This document shows positions 1 to 4,748 of a DNA stretch of 5,088 bases, piece after piece. The notes under the pieces were generated by a model. It searched no databases. It was not told where the DNA came from and worked only from the letters and a program-made list of their open reading frames with translations. The position numbers and the translations under genes are program-made. How positions within the stretch are numbered: the first letter of the stretch is position 1; every line of letters begins with the position of its first letter. The DNA is taken from NCBI GenBank assembly GCA_002307905.1, contig DBUL01000144.1, forward strand, positions 8,635 through 13,722. Direction: 5' to 3'. This stretch comes from Rhizobiaceae bacterium UBA1291 (GTDB lineage: Bacteria > Pseudomonadota > Alphaproteobacteria > Rhizobiales > Rhizobiaceae).

Positions 1-518
1 CCCGACTTGAAAATCAGTGGCGGCGCGGCGAACACCTGCTCGGTTTCCTTGGCGAGGTCCATGCCATATTTCTTCGTCGCATAAGCACGAAGGATCAGCC
101 AGCTCTTGTCGAGTGGCCCACCGGCAATCCCGATCTTCTGACCCTTGAGATCTGGAAGTGCCTTGACCGGGCTATCGTCCTTGACGACGAGGCCGCCGAC
201 GGCGCGCGAATAGGGAATGAAGACATAGTCCTTGCCCGCCGCGCGCTGGTAGGCGACCCAGATCCAGTCAGCCACCATCGTATCGGCTTCGCCGCCTTCA
301 AAGGCAACGCGCGTCGCCCCATTGTCGGCATAGTCCTGTACGGTCATCTCGAACCCGTTCGTCGTATCGAACGCGTTCGCCTTGATCGTGGAGATTTCCC
401 AGTTAACTGTGCCGGACGCCAGCATTGCCGCCCGTAGCTTCGGCAAATCCTCGGCCATGGCCGGCGCCAGGCCGAGCGCCAAAAAACTCGCCGCCAAGAA
501 CCGTCCCAGTTTACCCAT
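1..518 (-). CDS. ABC transporter substrate-binding protein, NMT1/SsuA/TauA-like (3' end off window)
   Basis: The first 172 residues of an exported solute-binding protein are visible; the rest lies left of base 1. The start at 518 is preceded by a strong GGGAGGA ribosome site and opens a clean signal peptide: a basic n-region (MGKLGR), a hydrophobic core, and a likely cut after AMA at about residue 22. The mature part shows a type II periplasmic-binding pattern: an early strand (LRAAMLASGTVNWE), a segment rich in G/E/D around residues 72-82 (VAFEGGEADTMVADW), then PYSRAVGGLVVKDDSPVKAL at 102-121 followed by DLKGQKIGIAGG at 123-134. 'Dlkgkkigv' after a 'lvvkkdspik' strand is typical of NMT1/SsuA/TauA-type proteins. 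The family binds small organic ligands for ABC import; the ligand here cannot be read. It is the last visible gene of the minus-strand arm, 89 bp after the PepSY-like gene. It is unrelated to the type I binding protein at the head of the arm. The permease and ATPase, if present, would be off window. Confidence 0.85.
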   Translation of the reverse strand, partial: MGKLGRFLAASFLALGLAPAMAEDLPKLRAAMLASGTVNWEISTIKANAFDTTNGFEMTVQDYADNGATRVAFEGGEADTMVADWIWVAYQRAAGKDYVFIPYSRAVGGLVVKDDSPVKALPDLKGQKIGIAGGPLDKSWLILRAYATKKYGMDLAKETEQVFAAPPLIFKS

Positions 519-607
519 CGCTCGTCCTCCCGCGGCTTGCCGCCGCCTTTCCGCCCTTTATCGACCGACTTTTACACGGTTCCGACGCCTTGCGCCGGAC
601 GGATCGC
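519..607 (-). other. Intercistronic gap with two small inverted repeats
   Basis: This 89-bp spacer is the longest gap inside the minus-strand arm and contains no gene. Two short hairpins can be drawn in the minus-strand transcript. One pairs 593-599 with 581-587 (7 bp with one G-U pair, 5-nt loop). The other is a GC-rich palindrome at 532-543 that abuts the ribosome site (526-530) of the binding-protein gene. Neither is followed by a U-run, so neither looks like an intrinsic terminator. They could stabilise or process the message, or mark a separate promoter for the downstream gene; both are inference. Confidence 0.3.
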
Positions 608-865
608 CTATTCCTTGCGCTTCTCTGCGACCGTCAGGTCAGCATTCAAATCCATGTCATACTGGCCATCGGCGCAGAACACGTCATCGAGTTCAAAACC
701 ATCGCCGTCGGCCTCAATATTGGATGGGTCGACCTCGCATTGCATGGCCGCCAGCATATCCTGGATCGCCTTTACCTTATCAGCCGAAACCTCTTCAGCC
801 GAGGCGGCGAAGGGCAACGCCAGAATTGCGGCAAAAAGCATGGACTTCGTTATGCTGTTTCTCAT
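608..865 (-). CDS. Small acidic periplasmic PepSY-like protein, candidate metal binder
   Basis: This encodes an 85-aa exported protein. In-frame ATGs also occur at 883 and 874. I chose 865 because MRNSITKS gives a normal signal-peptide n-region and a GAGGA site lies 11 nt upstream (877-881). Cleavage is likely after ASA (residue 23). The mature 62 residues carry 18 Asp/Glu against 5 Lys/Arg. The pattern fits a single PepSY-type domain: a helix (SADKVKAIQDMLAAM, 27-41), then strands ending in two acidic turns (ADGDGFELDD at 52-61 and CADGQYDMDL at 64-73). Two cysteines, C43 and C64, could pair. Residues 49-60 also loosely echo an EF-hand loop (N49, E51, D53, G54, D60), but position 8 is Gly and the flanking helices are absent. 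PepSY domains occur in peptidase inhibitors and, in one methylotroph, in the lanthanide-binding protein lanpepsy. It sits 36 bp after the cupredoxin-like gene and is probably co-transcribed. The fold is likely; metal binding is inference. Confidence 0.75.
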   Translation of the reverse strand: MRNSITKSMLFAAILALPFAASAEEVSADKVKAIQDMLAAMQCEVDPSNIEADGDGFELDDVFCADGQYDMDLNADLTVAEKRKE

Positions 866-901
866 TGTCGTCATCTTCCTCATCCCTCTGTCAAAGTTGG
901 C

Positions 902-1369
902 TTACTGAATGGAAATCGTGATCTTCTGGCTGTCGCTCGTGGTGTTCGGAATACGAACATCGTAGGTGCCGGGCTTGATCGCGATGAACGACAGGGTCGC
1001 CACGCCCGCCTGGTCGAATTCAAGGCTGTCAATCGCCATCGGCCGCACTTCGATCCCGTTTATGACGATCTCGTTCATCCAGATCGCGCGAAAAAAAGAT
1101 GCTCCGGTGATCCCAAGCTCCGCCGAACCGTCCGCAGTGATCTTCATCTCGTAATAGGCACCGGACTGCAACGCCACGTCACCCTTGCCGAGCGGCTGGC
1201 CTGACGCGAGGGTGACCTCGATCGGCTCGCCGCGATTGCATTTGGCCAGAAGCCCGGCAAAGCCAAGCTTGTCGCAAAGCGGTGCTGCCTCGGCCGGAAC
1301 AGCAGTGAAGAAATTTGCCAAAGGAACCATCGCCAGTGCGGCAAAGGCAGCGATAAGAGTTCTGCGCAT
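902..1369 (-). CDS. Exported beta-sandwich protein, cupredoxin-like but lacking copper ligands
   Basis: This encodes a 155-aa exported protein of unknown function. The start at 1369 has GGGAGGA 8 nt upstream and opens a signal peptide (MRRTLIAAFAALAMVPLA...), probably cut after AEA near residue 28. A longer reading frame to 1435 would place 22 non-signal-like residues in front and overlap the upstream gene. The mature chain is rich in beta strands: EPIEVTLASG (48-57), YYEMKITADG (72-81), EIVINGIEVRP (100-110), SLEFDQAGVATLSFIAIKPGTYDVRI (115-140) and a final QKITISIQ. The 'F.a.kpGtYdvri' close is how many cupredoxins end their last hairpin. However, the mature protein has no histidine at all, and its only cysteines (C32, C44) are near the N-terminus, so a type 1 copper site is not possible. 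C32 and C44 may form a disulfide. It lies 38 bp after the YVTN gene and 36 bp before the PepSY-like gene, in one apparent operon. A structural, chaperone or small-ligand role is possible; I do not recognise a characterised homologue. Confidence 0.75.
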   Translation of the reverse strand: MRRTLIAAFAALAMVPLANFFTAVPAEAAPLCDKLGFAGLLAKCNRGEPIEVTLASGQPLGKGDVALQSGAYYEMKITADGSAELGITGASFFRAIWMNEIVINGIEVRPMAIDSLEFDQAGVATLSFIAIKPGTYDVRIPNTTSDSQKITISIQ

Positions 1370-1407
1370 CGAAAATATCCTCCCAAAATCGTTTGATCTG
1401 CAAATGG

Positions 1408-2382
1408 TCAGTTCGGCGCGACGACCACTCCCCAAGGCTGCTCGCCGACGGAAACGGAGCGAATGACCTTCTCAGCCTTCACATCGATGATGCTGACATC
1501 GTTGGAATTGCCGTTGGTGACCACAAGAAACTCCTCGCCCGGCGTGAACGCCATCTGCCAGACGCGCTGACCGACCAGCAGATAGTCGAGCACCTCATCA
1601 GTCTTGCCATCGATCATCGCGACACGATTGGCGGGCCCGAGCGCGACGAAGACCCGAGAGCCGTCGCTGGTCGCCTTCACGCCAACCGGCTGCAGCCATT
1701 CTGGCAGAACGCCCGGGACCTCGAAAGTGATCTTCTTATCGACCTTCGGTGCGTCCGTGCCGAGATTGATGACGGAGACCGTGCCGCCGATCTCGGCGCT
1801 GACATAGAGTTTCTTGCCGTCGGCGGCAAATTCGGCATATCGCGGCCTTTGGTCGACCAGAACATTGTGGACGATCTCATAGGTCGCGGTATCGATGAAA
1901 TGGGCCATGTTGGTGGTTTCGGAGGTGTTGATCAGTGTCTTGCCGTCTGGACTCACGGCAACACCCTCCGGCTCGACCCCGACCGGGATTTCCGCCAGAA
2001 CCTGATAAGTCTTGACATCAACAACCGTCACCAGATTGTCGTCCTCGTTGGCGACATAGAGCGGATTGCCCGAAGGATGGAGCGCGAAGAGCTCAGGATC
2101 CGGGCCCGACGGCAGTGTGCGGATTTCCTTGTAGGTCTCCGGATCGAAGACACGCACGGTGTCGTCATCCGACGCGCAGACATAGAGTTCCTTGCCGTCG
2201 GGGCTAATGGTGATGCCGCGCGGTCGGTTGCCGGCGGGAAACTCGGCGATTTTCTCCCACGTATTGCTGTCGAGCACGGTCACCGTGTTGCCGCGCTCAT
2301 TGCTAACAAACACCTTGTTCGCTAAGGCGGGACCGCTCGCGAGAAGGGCGGCGGGCAGGATCATCCAGGCGTATTTCAGCAT
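1408..2382 (-). CDS. PQQ-dependent catabolism-associated YVTN beta-propeller protein
   Basis: This encodes a 324-aa exported protein. The start at 2382 has GGAGGA just upstream and a good signal peptide ending GPALA at residue 21. The mature chain is made of about seven YVTN/YncE-type blades with recurring motifs 'VFVSNERGNTVTVLD', 'PRGITISPDGKELYV', 'PEGVAVSPDGKTL', 'PRYAEFAADGKKLYV', 'PVGVKATSDGSRVFV', 'WQMAFTPGEEFLVVTN' and 'PWGVVVAPN'. The last strand at the C-terminus probably closes the ring with the first. Length and repeat style fit the family named PQQ-dependent catabolism-associated beta-propeller protein (as I recall, TIGR03866), found beside quinoprotein alcohol dehydrogenases. 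The propeller is likely a ligand- or protein-binding platform in the periplasm; no catalytic residues are evident. It follows the type I binding-protein gene with one base between stop and start, which implies translational coupling and co-function. A second, different YVTN protein starts at 4720 on the other strand. Confidence 0.9.
   Translation of the reverse strand: MLKYAWMILPAALLASGPALANKVFVSNERGNTVTVLDSNTWEKIAEFPAGNRPRGITISPDGKELYVCASDDDTVRVFDPETYKEIRTLPSGPDPELFALHPSGNPLYVANEDDNLVTVVDVKTYQVLAEIPVGVEPEGVAVSPDGKTLINTSETTNMAHFIDTATYEIVHNVLVDQRPRYAEFAADGKKLYVSAEIGGTVSVINLGTDAPKVDKKITFEVPGVLPEWLQPVGVKATSDGSRVFVALGPANRVAMIDGKTDEVLDYLLVGQRVWQMAFTPGEEFLVVTNGNSNDVSIIDVKAEKVIRSVSVGEQPWGVVVAPN
1801..2201. 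repeat. Near-identical 23-nt repeat encoding the DGKxLYV blade motif
   Basis: Bases 1801-1823 and 2179-2201 match at 22 of 23 positions. A looser third copy begins near 2054. All encode the turn and strand 'DGK-x-LYV' of the YVTN propeller blades on the minus strand. This is internal coding repetition, not a mobile or regulatory repeat. Confidence 0.6.
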
Positions 2383-2383
2383 T

Positions 2384-3571
2384 CTATCCTCCAAAGGCAC
2401 GGCAGGCGGTTTCGGGTGCATCCGTGCCCAGTGTGTCGAGCGGCGAATACTGGTGCAGGTAGCCCTCCTGCGGTGAGACGGAGACGGTGATACGACCGTC
2501 GCCGAGCAGGATCGGCTGGCGCAGCTGGCCGTTCCAGGATCTGAAAGTCAGTTTCTGCCCCTTGAAGGCAGCGATCTCGAAATCCTTCGACAGCAGGAAA
2601 GACCGGATCGAGGCGGCATCCGCCTTTCCGGACCGCGTTACGGCCTCACCGATAACCCGCATGGCAAGCCAGGCCTGGTAGTCCTCGTCACGGGCGCCAC
2701 GCCCCGTCAGCTTCTCGAACCGGCGCTGGAACTGGGTGGCGCCCCAGGATTCATGTGCCTGGTGCCAGCTCAGCGGCATCAGGCCGGCCGAACCCGCGAC
2801 CGGACGGGGATCCCAGGAATGGTAGGGCAGATAAGCCGCGAACACGTCGGTCTCGTCGGCAGCGACGGTCACATCATGCTCCCTGGCCTCCTGCATGAAA
2901 ACGGGAATCTGCTTCTGGACCAGAACATGGCCGGTATCAGTGCGCCGCGCGCCGCCGGTGTCGACGAATTCGCGTTCCTCGACGATCTTCGCACCAAATT
3001 TCGCCGCCGACTTCCGGTAACTTTCGGCCAGCAGCTTGTCTTCGGGATGCGACCCGTGGACCAAGAATAGACGCGACCATTTCTTCCACATCAGGAATTG
3101 CATAACGCTGTCGGTGATCATCTGGCGGCTCGGCGACACATGCAGGACATTCGCCCGGCACTCGGCGTCGCGCAGCGCCTCGTCGCGCGCCCCGGCATTG
3201 ATAAGAAGCACATCCGGCCCCGCCCGATCCGCCAGCGCTTTCAGAGTCTCTCCGTCGGAAAGCACAGCAATCAGCTGAACACCCTCGGCCTTCAGCGCGT
3301 CGAACGCCGCCTCTGCCTCCCCAGGCGGCACGGCCCTGGTGATCAGCTGATAATCCATGCCAGTGAAGGCACCCGTCGTGCGATTGTCCTCGTTGCCGAG
3401 CGAGGCACCGGCAAAAGCGAGATCGGCCGGTGCAACGTCGAGCCGGGAAATCGGCGGCAGCTTGACACGATCGACGCGCAGCACCGCGGTCTTGACCTCG
3501 ACGGCCCACGCAGCCTGGGCTGTCATCAAGGCGGCGCAAAAGAAGGCGAGCGTAAGCCGCGCGTTTGACAT
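2384..3571 (-). CDS. PQQ-dependent alcohol dehydrogenase-associated ABC transporter substrate-binding protein (type I, LivJ-like)
   Basis: This encodes a 395-aa exported binding protein at the head of the minus-strand arm. I placed the start at 3571 (MSNARLTL...), with GGGAGG about 11 nt upstream and a signal peptide cut near AWA at residue 23. The 11 extra codons to 3604 are not signal-like. The mature chain has the two-lobed type I pattern of branched-chain amino-acid binding proteins: AEGVQLIAVLSDGETLKALAD (95-115), GPDVLLINAGARDEALR (118-134), a lobe crossover 'WSRLFLVHGSHPEDKLLAESYRKSAAKFGAKIVEE' (165-199), and 'YQAWLAMRVIGEAVTRSG' (298-315) near the C-terminus. C138 and C390 could form a disulfide. 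Sequence style and the adjacent YVTN gene match the family I recall as TIGR03863 (substrate-binding protein of the PQQ-dependent alcohol dehydrogenase ABC system), typically with its own ATPase and permease, not seen here. In Methylorubrum lut-type loci the equivalent transporter is needed for lanthanide use. The ligand is not readable from sequence. Confidence 0.88.
   Translation of the reverse strand: MSNARLTLAFFCAALMTAQAAWAVEVKTAVLRVDRVKLPPISRLDVAPADLAFAGASLGNEDNRTTGAFTGMDYQLITRAVPPGEAEAAFDALKAEGVQLIAVLSDGETLKALADRAGPDVLLINAGARDEALRDAECRANVLHVSPSRQMITDSVMQFLMWKKWSRLFLVHGSHPEDKLLAESYRKSAAKFGAKIVEEREFVDTGGARRTDTGHVLVQKQIPVFMQEAREHDVTVAADETDVFAAYLPYHSWDPRPVAGSAGLMPLSWHQAHESWGATQFQRRFEKLTGRGARDEDYQAWLAMRVIGEAVTRSGKADAASIRSFLLSKDFEIAAFKGQKLTFRSWNGQLRQPILLGDGRITVSVSPQEGYLHQYSPLDTLGTDAPETACRAFGG
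2387..2392 (-). promoter_or_regulatory. Ribosome binding site inside the end of the upstream gene (translational coupling)
   Basis: The GGAGGA site for the YVTN propeller gene encodes the final Gly-Gly of the binding protein. Its stop codon TAG (2384-2386) is separated from the next ATG (2380-2382) by a single base. Ribosomes finishing the first gene can restart directly on the second, which would keep the two products at linked levels. Confidence 0.75.
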
Positions 3572-3696
3572 CGTCGGAATGACCTCCCAATCTTCCTGAC
3601 ACATCCTAAGGTGGAGAGTAGCAGCGGGGTTTGTGGCACGAAACCGATACTTATGGATCGTGGCATGACCGTCCCGGTGTGTTTAGGCTTTACCGC
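3572..3696. promoter_or_regulatory. Divergent intergenic control region
   Basis: These 125 bp separate the two divergent arms, so promoters for both should lie here. I see no convincing -35/-10 pair on either strand. The clearest structure is a direct repeat: GTGGCACG at 3633-3640 and GTGGCATG at 3660-3667, with start points 27 bp apart, each followed shortly by an ACC. A TGGCAC box at 3634-3639 recalls the -24 half of a sigma-54 promoter, but the -12 GC is missing. The repeated GTGGCA boxes could be a regulator site; this is inference. Confidence 0.45.
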
Positions 3697-4206
3697 ATGC
3701 AGCGTGTTTTGATATTCCTCGTGGTATTGCTGATGCCCGTGCTCGCGCTTGCGGCGCTGGACAAGCCGCTGATGCCCGCCGCCAAGGTTGCTTTTCTCGG
3801 CATCACCTTTATCGATACCTCGACAGAGGGCGCCTATGACGGCGAGCGCCCGGATCAGACGGCCCGCACCCGCCTTTTGGAAGAGACGACGCGACAGCGC
3901 TTCCGCGACGAAGGCTTCGTCCTTCTCGCCAATGATGCGATCGCCGAGGAACTCGCCCGCACCACAAATCCCGCCGATTGCTATGGTTGCGAGTTGCGCA
4001 TGGCCGAGCGCCTCGGCGCCGACTATGTGCTCGTCGGCGAGGTCCAGAAGGTTTCCAACCTGATCCTGTCGATGAACATGGTGCTCACGGAGGTGAAATC
4101 CGGGAAGACCCTGCGCGCGCTCGCCGTGGATATTCGCTCGAACACGGACCAGAGCTGGCTGCGCGGACTCAATTACATCTTCAAGTACCACTTCTTCAAA
4201 TCGTGA
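3697..4206 (+). CDS. Exported DUF3280/DUF2380-like protein with CxxC motif
   Basis: This encodes a 169-aa exported protein of unknown function. The start at 3697 gives a strong signal peptide (MQRVLIFLVVLLMPVLALA, cut near residue 19-20). A frame open to a TTG at 3631 adds 22 residues that would spoil it. The ribosome site is weak (TTTAGG about 10 nt upstream). The mature protein looks like the small alpha/beta domain of DUF3280/DUF2380 proteins, which recalls TolB-N/FlgO-type folds: strand KVAFLGITFID (30-40), a helix around 55-71 followed by strand EGFVLL, then NPADCYGCELRMAERLGADYVLVGEVQKVS (91-120) and a two-strand ending SMNMVLTEVKSGKTLRALAVDI. The CYGC pair (C95, C98) is not followed by His, so it is not a heme c site; a disulfide or metal role is possible. 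It is 8 bp upstream of the MxaD-like gene, in one operon. Family assignment is from memory of the pattern. Confidence 0.8.
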   Translation: MQRVLIFLVVLLMPVLALAALDKPLMPAAKVAFLGITFIDTSTEGAYDGERPDQTARTRLLEETTRQRFRDEGFVLLANDAIAEELARTTNPADCYGCELRMAERLGADYVLVGEVQKVSNLILSMNMVLTEVKSGKTLRALAVDIRSNTDQSWLRGLNYIFKYHFFKS

Positions 4207-4214
4207 GGAGACCC

Positions 4215-4748
4215 ATGCGACAGCTTCGTAATTTCCTGCTGACATTCTTTCTCTTCGTTCCGGCGATAGCCTTCGCCCATGGTCCCACCAGGCAGAAGGT
4301 GACAACGGCAGTTGACGTGAAGGCGGCGCCAGCGGAGGTTTGGGCGGTGATCGGCAATTTTCAGGACATGAGCTGGCACCCTGCGGTCTTCTCGACGACC
4401 GGCGAGGGTGACAATACGGTCGATGCCACGCGCGTCCTGACCCTTGAGAAGGAAGGCGGCCCAACGATTTCGGAACAGCTCTACAAATATGACGCAACGA
4501 AGATGACCTATTCCTATCGCATTACCGAGGTGGACGTCGCCGTGCTGCCGGTTACCAACTATTCGTCGCACCTGACCGTCACGCCCACGGCGAGCGGCGG
4601 ATCGCATATCGAATGGCGCGGCGCGTTTTATCGCGGTTATCCGAACAACGAACCACCGGAAAACCTGAACGATGCGGCAGCCATTGCCGCCGTCACGGCG
4701 GTTTACAAGGCAGGCCTCGATGCCCTGGAAGCAAGGTTCGGCAAGTAA
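4215..4748 (+). CDS. MxaD-like periplasmic SRPBCC (START-like) protein
   Basis: This encodes a 177-aa exported protein. The start at 4215 has a GAGGAG ribosome site that overlaps the upstream stop codon. The signal peptide (MRQLRNFLLTFFLFVPAIAFA) is cut after residue 21, which would leave His-Gly-Pro as the mature N-terminus. The SRPBCC/polyketide-cyclase pattern is clear: strand VTTAVDVKAAPAEVWAVIGNF (29-49) with 'paevWavigdf' and 'WHPAV' just after, then TRVLTLEKEGG, an 'eqLykYDatkmtYsYri' hairpin (88-104), VTNYSSHLTVTPTASGGSHIEWRGAFY (112-138) and the long C-terminal helix. MxaD, from methanol dehydrogenase clusters, belongs here and is reported to affect dehydrogenase and cytochrome c interaction. 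An MxaD homologue was also found to be needed for XoxF1 function in Methylorubrum. The hydrophobic cavity could hold a small ligand. Its neighbours support a quinoprotein accessory role. The next gene appears to start within its last 29 bases. Confidence 0.88.
   Translation: MRQLRNFLLTFFLFVPAIAFAHGPTRQKVTTAVDVKAAPAEVWAVIGNFQDMSWHPAVFSTTGEGDNTVDATRVLTLEKEGGPTISEQLYKYDATKMTYSYRITEVDVAVLPVTNYSSHLTVTPTASGGSHIEWRGAFYRGYPNNEPPENLNDAAAIAAVTAVYKAGLDALEARFGK

Noticed and set aside
581..599. Possible intrinsic terminator between the PepSY-like and NMT1-like genes
   Set aside because: The stem is only 7 bp with a G-U pair and no U-run follows in the minus-strand direction.
683..721. Canonical EF-hand in the small acidic protein
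   Set aside because: Residues 49-60 match some loop positions, but Gly replaces the usual hydrophobic at position 8, Asp replaces Glu at 12, and the segment reads as beta strands of a PepSY domain.
382..1204. Long plus-strand open frames across 382-921 and 425-1204
   Set aside because: They lie antisense to three genes with good ribosome sites and signal peptides, and their products are Arg/Pro/Ser-rich with no recognisable domain; they are shadow frames of GC-rich coding DNA.
908..1369. Functional copper (type 1) cupredoxin
   Set aside because: The mature protein contains no histidine and no cysteine in the C-terminal ligand loop.
1393..2325. A 310-codon plus-strand open frame
   Set aside because: It is the antisense shadow of the YVTN propeller gene; its apparent internal repeats (such as DIEFLAVG) mirror the propeller blade repeats.
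3634..3652. Possible sigma-54 promoter starting at TGGCAC
   Set aside because: The -24 element is good, but the required GC at -12 is absent at the right spacing.
3526..4497. A 323-codon minus-strand open frame opposite the DUF3280-like and MxaD-like genes
   Set aside because: It crosses the divergent control region and overlaps the start of the binding-protein gene; both plus-strand genes have signal peptides and family patterns, while this frame has none.
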